Assembly: GCF_904849725.1 (NCBI RefSeq)
Contig: NC_058524.1
Location: forward strand, 504,912,263-504,976,262
Source of the DNA: Hordeum vulgare subsp. vulgare
Lineage: Eukaryota > Streptophyta > Magnoliopsida > Poales > Poaceae
Direction of reading: 5' to 3'
Length of the DNA stretch: 64,000 bases
The notes under the pieces are model-generated. The model made no database searches, had not been told where the DNA came from, and was given only the letters and a program-made list of their open reading frames with translations. Position 1 is the first letter of the stretch, and each line of letters starts with the position of its first letter. The position numbers were made by a program, and so were the translations under genes. Positions 1 to 12,059 of this stretch are shown one piece after another.

Positions 1-242
1 AGGTTTCACAAGAAGACCAGACACATCAAACGACGCTTCAACCTCATTCGCGACTACGTCGAGGAGAGGACGTAAATATTTGCAAAGTGCATACGGATCT
101 GAATGTAGAAGATCCGCTGACTAAACCTCTTCCACGAGCGAAGCATGATCAACACCAGAACTGTATGGGTGTTAGATTCATTCCAATGTAAATCACATAG
201 CGATGTGAGACTATATTATTGACTCTAGTGCAAGTGCGAGAC
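1..242 (+). pseudogene. Copia pol 3' end (RNase H tail) and polypurine tract
   Basis: The first bases encode the end of a Copia polyprotein: a KTRHIKRR motif followed by the RDY segment, as in the fuller element at 43780-43949. A one-base loss near 70 relative to that element changes the frame and gives an early stop. The final coding motif before the LTR (a DPLTKPLPRAKH-type sequence) is still visible in another frame. The polypurine tract lies at about 223-242 and reads AGTGCGAGAC rather than the AGTGGGAGAC of the second copy. The 5' part of this element lies to the left of the window. Confidence 0.85.
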
Positions 243-2036
243 TGTTGGAAATATGCCCTAGAGACAATGATAAAATAGTTATTATTATATTTCTTGTTTC
301 AAGATAATCGTTTATTATCCATGCTATAATTGTACTGAATGAAAGCACATATACATGTGTGGATATATAGACAAAACAATGTCCCTAGTAAGCCTCTAGT
401 TGACTAGCCAGTTGATCAAGGATGGTTAAGGTTTTCTGACCATATGCAAAGTGTTGTCACTTGATAAGTGGATCACATCATTAGGAGAATGATGTGATGG
501 ACAAGACCCAAATTATAAACGTAGCATGCGATCGTGTTATTTTGTTGCTATTGTTTTCTGCATGTCAAGTATTCATTCCTATGACCATGAGATCATGTAA
601 CTCACTGACACCGGTAGGAATACCTTGTGTGTATCAAACGTCACAACGTTACTGGGTGACTATAAAGGTGCTCTACAGGTATCTCCGAAGGTGTCCGTTG
701 AGTTAGCATGGATCAAGACTGGGATTTGTCACTCCGTGTGACGGAGAGGTATCTCGGGGCCCACTCGGTAATACAACATCACATACAAGCCTTGCAAGCG
801 ATGTGAATCAAGTGTAAGTCACGGGATCTTGTATTACGGAACGAGTAAAGAGACTTGCCGGTAACGAGATTGAAATAGGTATAGAGATACCGACGATCAC
901 ATCTCGGGAAAGTAACATACCGATGAACAAAGGGAATGTTATACGGGATTATATGAATCCTTGGCATGGAGGTTCAACCAATAAGATCTTCGTAGAATAT
1001 GTAGGATCCAATATGGACATCCAGGTCCGCTATTGGGTATTGACTGGGGAGTGTCTCGGGTCATGTCTGCATAGTTCTCGAACCCGCGGGGTCTCCACAC
1101 TTAAGGTTCGGTGACGTTTTAGTATAGTTGAGTTATAGGTGTTGGTGACCAAAGGTTGTTCGGAGTCGCAAATGAGATCATGGACGTCACGAGGGTTACC
1201 GGAATGGTCCAGAAACGAAGATTGATATATAGGAAGGTTTCATATGGTCACCGAAAAGATTTCGGGCATTACCGGCAGTGTATTGGGAGTGACGTATGAG
1301 TTCCCGTATTCACCGGGAGGGGCCCACCCACCCGGGAGTGAGCCCAATAGTCCTAGGATGGCACCAGACCTTAGTGGGCTGGTGAGGCCATCACAAGTGG
1401 ACTATGGCGCCACAAGAAGAAAAACCAAAAGAAAAGAAAAAAGAGAGAGGGAGGTGGGAAGGAAGGAGTGGACTCCTCCTCCTCCAAACCGAATTGGAGT
1501 GGGAGTCCATCTCCTCCTTCGGCCGGCGCCCTTGGGGCTCTCTTGAGCCCCAAGGCTAGCCCCACCCCTCCTCCTATATATATTGGTGGTTTTAGGGTTT
1601 TTGAGACACAACTTTGCCATGGGCAACTCAAACCTATACCTCGTAGTTCTTTCTCTAGATCAGATTTCTGCGGAGCTCGGGCGGAGCCCTGTAGGAATAG
1701 ATCATCGCCATCACCGGTGCGCCGTCACGCAGCCAGAGAACTCATCTACTTCCCTGTCTCTCTTGCTGGATCAAGAAGGCGGAGATCGTCATCGAGCTGT
1801 ACGTGTGCTGAACGCGGAGGTGCCGTCCGTTCGGTGCTAGATCGGGACGGATCGTGGGACGACGGTGATTTGAATCACGAAGTTGTACCACTACATCAAC
1901 TGTGTTTCTTAATGCTTCCCGTTTAGCGATCTACAAGGATATGTGGATCCGATCTCCCTTTCGTAGATGAACATCACCATGATAGGTCTTCGTGTGCGTA
2001 GGAAATTTTTTGTTTCCCATGCAACGTTCCCCTACA
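243..2036 (+). repeat. Copia 3' LTR (BARE/Angela-like), copy A
   Basis: The LTR starts TGTTGGAAATATGCCC directly after a polypurine tract and ends CCCCTACA, giving TG...CA ends and about 1794 bp. It is very similar to the LTR at 44001-45799 and clearly less similar to that at 28391-30193. A TATA box lies at about 1574. The right flank starts GAGAG, the same as the flank of the LTR ending at 45799. Family assignment rests on the LTR start and the Copia-type pol upstream. Confidence 0.9.
1574..1583 (+). promoter_or_regulatory. TATA box of Copia LTR
   Basis: CTATATATAT follows a C-rich stretch about 460 bp before the LTR end. The equivalent motif is present in the LTRs at about 45338 and 29732 and, inverted, near 31081 and 37788. 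Its position fits the U3/R boundary of a Copia LTR. Activity is not shown. Confidence 0.6.
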
Positions 2037-2648
2037 GAGAGAGAGCCCCACTCCTTCCTATTCTTACTTGGACTCCCCCCCTAGATGGAACGAGAGTTCC
2101 CCCTCTGGTCCATGGCCTCCATGGCGGTGGAGGGGCAGAAGCCCCTCCGAGATTGGATCTCCCTCTCTGTTCTCTTCTTTTTCGAATTCCTATTTTCTGG
2201 CCCTTCGCCATTTCTTAAATTCGCGGAGATCCGTAAGTTCAATCGGGCTGAATATCTTACACGATTGTTTTCCATAAATTATCTTTCTTGCACGCGAAGA
2301 AGAGCCCCAACCGACTCACGGTGTGGCCACTAGAGGGCAGGGTGGGTGAGGGGGTATGGGTCGCGCCTTGGTGGTAGTGGAGGTCGTGGGCCTCCATTGA
2401 CGTTGATTCCAACTCCCCAAAATCATACATATTCCAAAATAATTCTTCGTAAATTTTTATATGTTTGAAATTCATTTGATATGGATATTCTGCGAAACAA
2501 AAAACATACAATAAACAGGAAGTGACAATGGACAATGGATCAGTATGTTAGTCCAATAAATCATATAAAATGTTGCCAAAAATATGTGAAAGTTGTATAA
2601 TGTTAGCATACAACAATCTAAAATTATAGAAATGACGGAGACGTATCA
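2037..2648 (-). repeat. Truncated Gypsy LTR fragment
   Basis: The segment ends GACGGAGACGTATCA, the reverse complement of the common Triticeae Gypsy LTR start TGATACGTCTCC, so this is an LTR read on the minus strand. Its other part is cut off by the Copia LTR ending at 2036. The same fragment follows the LTR at 45800-46409. No coding potential was seen; the short frames in it are not conserved as proteins. Confidence 0.7.
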
Positions 2649-3915
2649 AGCACTCGCACGTCCGTCTGTGTCATCGAGCAACGTACCCAAATGAAAAACT
2701 ATAGCTTTTTTGTATCATCGGTCTCATCTAGTTGTCCCGATTTGGAAAAACGTGGTCCTCTCCCCCGTGACGCTGGTCTAACACATTAGACAAGATTTGT
2801 TTCTCACATGCATTTAATCATGTTTCATTTTTTAAAGATGCAACTTTTGATTTGAAGGTCACAATTTAGATTTGTTTTGACTGTTGGGTTTTTCGTGATG
2901 AGTTCTTCAAACTAGATCCCTTAAGGACATGTTTCAACAAAATATTTTCCATAGGCAACTTTGGGTGCAATAAAGGGTTGTATAAGATCGGGGCACAACT
3001 CCAAATCATCTTGTAACCGTGGACACAACTATCCGAATAGTTTATTTTTTTTCCTTCAGGGGTGCACCATAGTACCCAACACGCTTGATAAACTCTGGCC
3101 GGACATACTTTCCTGGGTCATGCCCGACCTCAGAACATCAACACGTCGCAGCCCCACCTAAGCTCAACAGAGAGGCCAGCCTGCTAGTCTAAATCCTAAG
3201 CACAAAGGGGTCGTGGGTCCACTTGCCCTCTGCGCTCCTGCACAATGCGTGGGCGGCCGAGGTCAATCCTAGCACCCCTTATACAAGCGCGATGCATATC
3301 CACACCACTTGGGCGCACGCCCCTCCATTGCTGACGTCTAAAGAGATTCGGTTGATACCACGATGTCGAGTACCCATAACTTATCCCACGTGAAGGTTAG
3401 TGCGAAAAGGTCTCCCGACCAACTCGGATCAAATACCCAAATCCATTAGCATTTTAAATAAACTCGAGGATGTGTGGCAAGGACCAGAATGCCCAGCCAC
3501 GCCTCGTCACATTCTCGCGGGAATCCACCCACCAAACATTGTTCATCAGTGTTCCTAGTAGCACGGTCAAGTAACGGTGTGGTTTTAACATCAGAGGGAT
3601 CCGATGTATCACCCTCGATGGATGTCGTACGATGTAACAGTCAAGGTGGCTAGGGAGGAATCACCCTCGCTGGACCAGCTTGAAGGGTTGTACGACCGAT
3701 TCGCTATCGGAGGTGGGGCACGAGGAATCACCCTCCGAGAATCATCGTCGGTCAACTTCACTTCAATGCTAACATCGGGGTACGTAATGAGGTGTCACCC
3801 TCGGTATTCGATAGTAGCCCTGCAGTGTCGTACAACTAAGGGGGTGTAAGTGCGGTGTCGGGTCTTGGCTCGTCCATTAGAAGATCGAGACTGAACGATA
3901 AAGCGGGGCGACTAA
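2649..3915. repeat. Degenerate LTR-like host sequence, left part
   Basis: There is no convincing gene here. From about 2960 the sequence resembles the interior of large Triticeae Gypsy LTRs (phrases such as AACCGTGGACACAACTAT and CAGGGGTGCACCATAG). It is the left side of the sequence into which the Athila-like element inserted, with target site ACTAA here and ACTAG in copy B. Four TCACCCTC motifs occur at 3609, 3661, 3728 and 3795. The short plus frame at 3604-3849 keeps its length in copy B, but I recognise no protein in it. Confidence 0.55.
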
Positions 3916-5444
3916 TGATGACCCACAAGCGTATGGGATCGCAGCAATTTTCGAGGGTAGAGTATTCAACCCAAATTTGTTGGTTCGCCAAGGGAAGCGA
4001 AAGAATATTCTCAAGTATTAGCAGCTGAGTTTATCAGATTCAACCACACCTGAAAGATTAGTGTCTGCAAGCAAAGTATCAGTAGCAAAGTAGTACAATA
4101 ACAACGGTGCCAGAAATGATTTCTTGACAAGGCAGACTATTCCTAACTGTTGTATCAATGGCGCGGTAAGTTGCCCGTGGACGGGAAATATTCTTCCTCG
4201 GCAACGGTGTCGGAAAAGGTGTTGCAACAAGTAGCAGCGGAGTAGCAAGGAACAACAGTAGCAGCAGCAGCAGAGTAACAGCAGTAGCAACAGTAGCAGC
4301 AAAGTGACAGCAGCAGCAAAGTGGCCCAATCCCTTTTGCAGAAAGGGACAAGTCTAGACAAAGTAACGTAGCAAGGACCAGTAGTAAAAGACTCGTAGGC
4401 AGTGGATCGGTGATGGATGAGTGTGACGGATGTGATTCATCATGTAACAGCTATAACATGGAGAGATATGTAACTAGCTCCCGTTCATCATGACATCTAA
4501 TGTCCATCCCTCCCGTGGCAGCGGGGTCCTAATGGAAACTACGGGATATTAAGGTTCTCCTTTTAATAAAGAATCGGACCAACGCATTAACACGCGGTGA
4601 ATACATGAACTCCTCATAGTATGGTCATCTCTGGGAGTGGTTCCGGCTATTGTCACTTCGGGGTTGCCGGGTCATAACACATAGTAGGTGACTACAACTT
4701 GCAAGATAGGATCTAAAACACACATATATTGGCGACAACATAATAGGTTCAGATCTGAAATCATGGCACTCGGGCCGTGGTGACAAGAATTAAGCATAGC
4801 CAAGTAGTAGCAACATCAATCTAGAACATAGTGGATACTAGGGATCAATCCCCGTCAAAACTAACTCGATTACATGATAGATCGCATCCAACTCATCACC
4901 GTCTAGCAAGCCTATGATGAGATTACTCACAAACGATGAAGAGCATCATGGAATTGTCGATGGAGAAAGGTTGATGATGATGATGGCGACGATTTCCCCT
5001 CTCCGGAGCCCGAAATGGACTCCAGATTTGCCCTCCAGATGAAGAACAGGATGTGGCGGCGCCTCCATATCGCAAAACACGATGAAACCTTCTCTCTGAT
5101 TTTTTTCCGGGCGAGACGGAAGATATAGAGCTGAGTTTGGGGGCGGTGGATCTACATGGGCCCCACAAGCCCTCACGGCGCGTCCATAGGGGGTGGCTGC
5201 GGCCTGTGGGCTTGTGGCCCACTCGCACGCCCCCTCTGGTGGATCTTTGCGCGGGTATTTTTATTTTATTCCAGAAAAATCTCCGTAAATTTTCAGGACA
5301 TTCCAAGAACTTTTATTTCTGCACAAAAACAACACCATGGCAATTCTGCTGAAAACAGCGTCACTCCGGGTTAGTTCCATTCAAATCATGCAAATTAGAG
5401 TCCAAAACAAGGGCAAAAGAGTTCAGAAAAGTAAAGACGTATCA
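3916..5444 (-). repeat. Athila-like 3' LTR, copy A
   Basis: On the plus strand it reads TGATGACCC...GACGTATCA; on the element's strand it starts TGATACGTCT and ends GGGTCATCA. It is 1529 bp and lacks a block of about 60 bp present in the 5' LTR at about 12634-12695. The same difference is seen in copy B, so it predates the duplication. The many GC-rich frames at 4923-5374 are non-coding LTR sequence. Confidence 0.88.
4226..4320. repeat. CAG/AGC-rich trinucleotide tract in LTR
   Basis: An imperfect tract of AGC, AAC and AGT triplets. It occurs in all four Athila-like LTRs of the window (also about 12374-12466, 47947-48035 and 56087-56180). Read on the minus strand it gives Leu- and Cys-rich peptides, which I take as an artefact of the repeat. 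Confidence 0.8.
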
Positions 5445-5459
5445 ACTCCCCCAAGCTTA
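5445..5459 (-). other. Polypurine tract of Athila-like element, copy A
   Basis: Directly next to the 3' LTR. On the minus strand it reads TAAGCTTGGGGGAGT and is then followed by the LTR start TGATACG. This is the expected plus-strand primer for reverse transcription. Confidence 0.8.
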
Positions 5460-7359
5460 AAGCATTGCTTGTCCTCAAGCAACTCAGTTGACAAACTAAG
5501 GGAGACAAAAGAAAAACTTTGATGAACTCTGTTTGATCTTGTTGTTGCAACTATGTCTAACTCATAACCAGAATTTCAGCAAGATCACAAGCAAACCACA
5601 TAAGCAAATGACATCTATGTCTCATCGTAAACTCATATCAATGGCATAGTCAACTAGCGAGCAAATAATAATAAGTCTCGAACATCAACACTTCAATCAA
5701 AACAACATGAAGCAGTACGAATAGATGGTATCTCGCTAGCTCTTTTTGAGACCGCAAAACATAAATGCAGAGCACCTTCAAAGACCAAGGGCTGACTAAA
5801 CATTCTAATTTAAGGCAATGAAGATCCAGTCATAGTCATACTCAGCACAGTTAAAAGCAAAGCATAAAAATGACAGAGGTGCTCTCTAATTGGTGCTTTT
5901 GTAAGAGGAGGATGACTCAACGGGAAAACGAATAGACAGGCCCTTCACAGAGGGAAGCATTGATTTGCAGAGGTGCCACAGCTCAAGCTTTGAAAACAGA
6001 GGTAATAATTTTGGGTGGCATGCTTTCATTGTCAACGCAATGACTAAGAGTTCTCAACATCTACCATGCTTCACATGCTATAGGCGGTTCCCAAACAAAA
6101 AATTAAAGTTTTAACTCCCCCATCACCAATCAATCACACTCCACGGCTAGCCAAATCCTCGGGTGCCGTCCAAACCAACATCAATACCGGGGGAGTTTTG
6201 TTTGCAATCATCTTTTCGATTTGAGCATGGAACTGGGAATTCCAATTATCGGCCCCTTTCTCGTGAATGATAGTGAATAAACACATATCGAGGATAACAC
6301 GCCTAGCATGGAAGATACCAATAGCCCTCTGTCACCACAAGAGCGGTTCGGCATGCAAAACAGAATATTTCTTGAAGATTTAGAGAGTGGCACATGCAAA
6401 TTTACTTGGAACCGCAGGTAGATACCGCACATAGGTAGGTATGGTGGACTCATATGGAACAACTTTGGGTTTATGGAGGTGGATGCACAAGCAGTATTCC
6501 CGCTTAGTACAAGTGAAGGCTAGCAAAAGACTGGGAAGCGACCAACTAGAGAGCGACAACAGTCATCAAAATGCATTGAGATTAACTAGCATTGAGTGCA
6601 AGCATGAGTAGGACATAAATCACCATGAACATGAACATCATAGAGGCTATGTTGATTTTGTTTCAACTACATGCGTGAACATGCGCCAAGTCAAGCCACT
6701 TGAAACATTCAAAGGAGGATACCATCCTATCATACTACATCACAGTCATCTCAACATTCATGTGGGCAACCAAGACAAACCATTATAAGCTCCTAGCTAA
6801 TTTAGCATGGCATCAACAACTATGATCTCTAAGTTGTAATTGCAAACATGTTTCTCTCACAACAAAGCTGAATCAGGCATGATGAGCTAGTCATATTTAC
6901 AAAAACAAAATAGATCGAGTTCATACCAGCTTTTCCAGGCTCAATCACTTCATCATATTTCGTCATTATTGCCTTTCACTTGCACGACCGAACGATGTGA
7001 ACAATAATAAGAGTGCTCGTGCATTGGACGACGCTGGAATCTGCAGGAAAACACAAAGGAGAAGACAAAGTAATAAGGCTCTTTGAAAGCTAAACAGGTA
7101 TGCATGCAAGAGCCACTAAACATTGTAACCAATATCTTCAACCTTGACCCAAAGAAAAAGAAAACTATCTACACGGGAAAGCTCCCAACAAGCAAAAGAA
7201 GAAAAGAAAATCTTTTTTGGTTTTCTCAAACTAGACAGACACACGAAAAGAAAACAAGAAAAAGAAAATAAACTAACATGGATGATACAGTGGCAAAGTG
7301 TGAACACCGGCTAACAAAGCGAAAGCATAAGCAAGAATGTAAAGTCGGTGAGAACACGT
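5460..7359 (-). other. Long non-coding 3' region of Athila-like element
   Basis: About 1.9 kb between the env-position ORF and the 3' LTR with no long frame on the minus strand that has recognisable protein similarity. A-rich on the plus strand. Athila-type elements commonly have a long non-coding stretch before the 3' LTR, so this is expected architecture. Copy B has the matching stretch at 49178-51076. Confidence 0.65.
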
Positions 7360-7374
7360 ACTCCCCCAAGCTTA
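7360..7374 (-). other. Second, internal polypurine-like tract
   Basis: On the minus strand this reads TAAGCTTGGGGGAGT, identical to the tract beside the 3' LTR, but it lies about 1.9 kb inside the element just after the env-position ORF. It is kept in copy B at 51077-51091. Confidence 0.55.
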
Positions 7375-7496
7375 GGCTTTTGGCCTAACTTGGTCTACTC
7401 CCAAGGAGGGAAATAGCCAGCTCCGGGGTACTCCGGAGTGGACTGAGGATGCCACTGCTGTGTGAGCTCCTTTGGCTCCCACTAATAAACTGGCGT

Positions 7497-8464
7497 CTAG
7501 TATTCGACTGGCGGCTCGGGCGCGGGCACCTGTGGTTGGGCTAGGCCCCAATATGCGTAGATGTTCGAGGGCATAATAATGTACCTACCTGCATGAAGAT
7601 TGAACAAAGAAGGAGCAGGCAAAGTAATAGTCTCACGAGTACCGTGACTAAATACCAGGTTATAAATCATGCTTCTATTTATATCTCTATCAAGAAAGTC
7701 ATGGCAAACCATGTTATCGTAATCTAGATATCTCTCGGGAAGAAGAATCTCTTCTTCCTCCTCCAGTCTAATGGGTATCTCAAAGTGTCTGGCAAGACGG
7801 GTAGCATAGATACCTCCATAGACAACACCTTTAGAATGGTTCAGGTTCAACCGTTGAGCTACTATAGCGCCCAAGCTATAAGTATTATCGTTATAAAGGG
7901 CTTCGCGCAAGACCGCAAGGTCTGGGGAACTAAGTGACCCAGCTTTCCCACGGCCAGTCAAACATTTTCCCACAAATAATGAGAAGTACTGAAGCACGGG
8001 AAAATGAATGCTAGCAGCTCTAGCGCAAGACACTCCTCTCTCTTCTCATACAGCAATTGTACTGATGAAAGCTTCCAAGTCCCGTGGACGAGGTTCATGA
8101 ATATCCCCAACAAAAGCAATTTGCAAACATTGCAAAAATCCTGGAGTGACATGCGCTGGGGGATATCATAAAGTTCGAACTCAACCATAGGAGGATTCTT
8201 CCTCGGATAGAAGTTAAAGCTTTGTACGAAGATATTAGTGAGGAGGAGGTATTGCAGACACTTATCTTCAACGAACGCGGTAAGGCCTGCGTTCTCCACC
8301 AAGTGATAAAAGTCCTCATAAATTCCAGCGGCGCGTAAGAACACGTCGCTTGGCCATTCGCACGCTCGAACTTCTGCGACTCGAGGGACCAAATACTTGG
8401 GCTTCTTCTCACTCCCATCATCCTTGGGGTCACGGCTTGACGAACCTCTTAAGAAGCTCCTCAT
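7497..8464 (-). pseudogene. Athila ORF1/env-position protein, disrupted in copy A
   Basis: This encodes the same protein as the intact frame at 51214-52182 in copy B, starting MRSFLRG (MRRFLRG in copy B). It resembles the 'Arabidopsis retrotransposon ORF-1'/ATHILA proteins found at the env position of Athila elements; its molecular role is unknown. In copy A one base is missing near 8111 relative to copy B, and a GGA glycine codon became TGA near 8047, so the protein is split into two overlapping frames. The C-terminal part, with its acidic LEEEEEILLPERY stretch, is well kept. No membrane segment is obvious. Confidence 0.7.
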
Positions 8465-9312
8465 CTTTTCCCTTTTCTATCTCTGAAAATTTCTGAAATT
8501 TTTAGTGATTCTAAGGAAAAGTGAACAAGCCTCAACTAAACTTGTAGCAACTACTCCCACAAGTGCCTAGAGACCATATTACGCATCAACACTACTTGAG
8601 ACCAGCTAGAATCAGCATGCAAAGCTCAAGAACATGGTCACCAAGGCAGCAAAAATACGCGGAGTATAAGGCACTAGAGCAAAAACTAATTGGACCAATG
8701 GAGGAGTCACTTACCAAGGAGTAATTTCCCCAAAACAGTTCGGAGAACGGTGATTTGAGCAAAGAGATCGAAAATCCCAGCAAGAGGAGCAAGAACACGG
8801 GTTTGAGCTGCGAAATGATTTTTTCTGGAGGTGTAAGAACCAGATGAGAGCAAGAGTGAGTGGAGGGGGTGCATGTGGGCCCCACAAGCCTGGGTGGCGT
8901 GGCCAGGGGGGTGCCCACGCCATCAGGGCTTGTGGCCCACTGGTACAACCCCCAGTCAGGCTCTTTGTCTCAGAATTTTTCAAAAATTCCAGAAAAAATC
9001 ATACTTGATTTTCACGGCGTTCGGAGAACTTTTATTTTCGGGGTACTCTTCTACTGGACGTTAAAACAGAAAACACGGAAAACTAAACTAAATCTATCAT
9101 TTTTCTTCTAAGCAACCGAAAGTGAAAGCTTGGAACAGAGGTTCGTGACTTCTCGATTCATCCATCTCATGGTCATCGAAAGAAATCCGTCAGTGAGGTT
9201 GATCAAGTCTCTTTGACAAATTTTTCGAATCGCAAAAGAGAACGGAGAATTCTCGAATAGTCACTAGGTCACTTCAATGGGGATATGTATTTCCCAACAA
9301 GCAAATCATACT
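8465..9312 (-). other. Spacer where reverse transcriptase and integrase would be
   Basis: In autonomous Athila elements several kilobases of RT, RNase H and integrase follow the protease. Here only about 850 bp separate the protease frame from the env-position ORF, and I see no YVDD-like or integrase motif. It includes a GC-rich block (8855-8965) that resembles part of this element's own LTR. Copy B has the same layout in about 800 bp, so the loss predates the duplication. Confidence 0.65.
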
Positions 9313-10470
9313 TCATCTTGACACGAGGAATAGGCATTCAAAGCTCCCAATAAGTATCGATGAATTTTTTTCGATAGCATTGATGCAATGTACTCGATAT
9401 TGTTTCTTTGGAAAGTGCACTGTATGCTCATTACCGTTGACATGGAAAGTGACATTGCCTTTATTGCAATCTATAACAGCCCCTGCGGTGTTTAAAAAGG
9501 GTCTTTTGAGGATGACCGCCATGGCATCGTCCTCGGGAATATCGAAGATAACAAAATCTGTTAAGATAGTGACATTAGCATCCACAACAGGCACATCCTC
9601 GAAAATGCCGATAGGGAAAGCAGTTGATTTATCGGCCATTTGCAAAGAGATTTCAGTGGGTGTCAACTTATCCAGTTCAAGTCTACGATAAATAGAGAGA
9701 GGCATAACACTAACACCGGCTCCAAGGTCGCATAACGCAGTTCTCACGTAGTTACCTTTAATGGAGCAAGGTATAGTGGGCACACCGGGATTACCTAGTT
9801 TCTTAGGAGTTCCACCCTTGAAAGTGTAATTGGCAAGCATGACAGAGATCTCAAGATCAGGTATCCTCCTCTTATTAGTCACAATATCTTTCATGTACTT
9901 AGCATACGGAGACATTTTGAGCATATCCATCAAACACATTTGCAGAAAGACAGGTCTGATCATTTCAACGAAGCACTCAAAATCCTCATCATCCTTTTTC
10001 TTGGATGGTTTGGGAGGAAAGGGCATAGGTTTCTGGACCCATGGTTCCCTTTCTTTATGTGCTTCCTAGCAGCGAAGTCATTCTTATCATATCTTCTATT
10101 CTTAGGCTGTGGGTTATCAAGATCAGGTTCAATCTCCACATCCCTTTCATTGCTAGGTTGAGAATCATCATGAACATCACTATTGATATTATCATTAGGC
10201 TCATGTTCATCACGAGATTGTGTTTCAGCATCAAAGACAGAGGCATCATTTGGACTCTCAGGTGTAGCAGCAACAGGTTTGCTAGCGTGCAGGTTCCTAT
10301 CATCTTTCTTCTTCTTTCTAGGATGACTAGGTGCATCAGTGCTAACTCCTTGAGAATCTTGTTCAATTCTCTTCGGATGACCCTCAGGATACAAAGGTTC
10401 CTGGGTCATTCTACCGCCTCTAGTAACGACTCTGACAGAATTGTCATTCAACTCGTTGAGCAAGTCATTC
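9313..10470 (-). pseudogene. Gag C-terminus and aspartic protease, copy A
   Basis: The minus frame 9313-10026 contains a retroviral-type aspartic protease: active-site segment CDLGAGVSVMP, then a long beta-rich region ending in an FDIPEDD and HVNGNEHTV block. The upstream frame 9960-10463 is a charged linker rich in Asp, Asn and Lys that continues from gag. The three frames (gag, linker, protease) are out of phase with each other in both copies, so the frameshifts near 10470 and 10050 are old. A one-base loss near 9333 relative to copy B changes the protease C-terminus. The active site reads DLG, not DTG/DSG; similar DLGAS sites are common in plant Gypsy proteases. Confidence 0.75.
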
Positions 10471-11980
10471 TGAGCTTTAAGTACTTTTCTACCTGAGTAG
10501 TAACCATAGAGGCAGGCTTACTCACAAGCTTTAGATCATTGACATTTCTGTCTACACAAGCACTTAAATGACTAAGCATACGAGCATTCTATTCCAATTG
10601 ACTGCTAACATAATCATTGAAACTCTGTTGTTTGGCAACGAAGTTATCAAATTCATCCATGCATAAGCTAGCAGGTTTATCAAAAGGAATATCACTCTCA
10701 CCAAACCTTCGCAGAGAATTTACTTCTACTACCTGTATCGGGTTATCGAGACCATGGATCTCTTTGATAGGTGGTAGATTTTTGACATCTTCAGATTTAA
10801 TGCCTTTCTCTCACATAGATTTCTTGGCTTCTTGCATATCTTCGGGACTGAGGAATAGAATACCTCTTTTCTTCGGAGTTGGCTTAGGAGGTGGTTCGGG
10901 AATAGTCCAAGTATTCTCATTGCACAAGATGTTATTCAACAGAATCTCAACTTGTTCTACGGTTCGTTCCCTAAAAACACTACCGGCACAACTATCTAGG
11001 TGGTCTTTGGAAGCATCGGTAAGTACATTATAGAAGATATCAAGTATTTCATTCTTCTCAAGAGGGTGATCAGGCAAAGCATTCAGTAGCTGGATGAGCC
11101 TCCTCCAAGCTTGTGGGAGACTCTCTTCCTCAGCTTGAGCAAAGTTGTATATTTCCTGCAAGGCAGCTTGCTTCTTATGGGCAGGGAAATATTTTTCAGA
11201 GAAGTAGTAGACCACATCCTGGGGGCTACGCACACAACCAGGAGCAAGAGAAGTGAACCAGGTCTTAGCATCATCCTTTAGCGAGAAAGGAAACAGCTTG
11301 AGCATGTAGTAGTGGCGGATCTTTTCCTCACTAGTGAATAGGGTGGCTATATCGTGCAGTTTGGTAAGATGGGCTACAACCGTTTCAGACTCATGACCGT
11401 GAAAAGGATCAGATTCGACTAGAGTGATTAACTAAGGGTCTTCAGAGAATTCATAATCCTTATCGGTCACAAAGATAGGCGAAGTAGCAAACTTCGGGTC
11501 ATATTGCATCCTAGCGTTCAGAGATTTTTCTTTCCACTTGCGCAGAAGTTTCTCAACATCATAGCTACCCTTACACGCAAGAAAATCCTCAGCTATCTCT
11601 CCCTCCATAACATAGCGTGTATCGGGCATAGCAGGCATAGTAACAGGTTCTACTTCAATAGTATGAGCAGTTTCAGAAGTATCATCACATCTAGCAGCAA
11701 CTCTAGCAATTTGTGCATCAAGGAATGCACCAAGTGGCAAAGCAGTATCAGGCATAGCATCATCAGGCATAGTAACAAGCATAGCATCATCATGAGCATG
11801 ATGGACAGCAGAAGTAGCATCATCAAGCACATGCGACATATCAAGATTTCTAGCAGAAGGCGAAGTCGCAAACTTACTCAAAACTGAAGGTGAATCAAGT
11901 GCAGAGCTAGATGGCAATTCCTTACCTCTCCTTGTAGTGGAAGGCAAGATTTTTGTTCTTGGATCTTTCGAATTCCTCAT
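10471..11980 (-). pseudogene. Athila-like gag, copy A
   Basis: The start codon is taken at 11978-11980 (MRNSKDPRTK), matching copy B. The frame holds the plant retrotransposon gag domain: FPFSLKDDAKTWF, then SLAPGCVRSPQD, YFPAHKKQAAL and FYNVLTDASKDHLD. A GAG glutamate codon has become TAG at 11432-11434; copy B keeps GAG there. Downstream of that stop the frame stays open to about 10470. Gag normally forms the virus-like particle. Confidence 0.78.
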
Positions 11981-12030
11981 AGTGATCAGCATACATAAAT
12001 CCCAAGTGACTCAGAGAATATAGCTGTGCT

Positions 12031-12048
12031 TCCCCGGCAACCGCGCCA
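12031..12048 (-). other. Primer binding site (tRNA-Asp type), copy A
   Basis: On the minus strand it reads TGGCGCGGTTGCCGGGGA, one base different from the tRNA-Asp complement known for Athila-type elements. It lies 11 bp inside the 5' LTR. Confidence 0.75.
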
Positions 12049-12059
12049 GAAAAAGCCTT

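Noticed and set aside
3604..3849. 81-codon plus frame kept in both copies
   Set aside because: No domain or codon evidence; the copies are too similar for conservation to mean selection.
4018..4361. Leu/Cys-rich minus frames that look like membrane segments
   Set aside because: Product of the CAG/AGC triplet tract inside the Athila-like LTR, repeated at all four LTRs.
10041..10496. 151-codon plus frame opposite the gag linker
   Set aside because: Antisense shadow of the retrotransposon gag-protease region; no domain.
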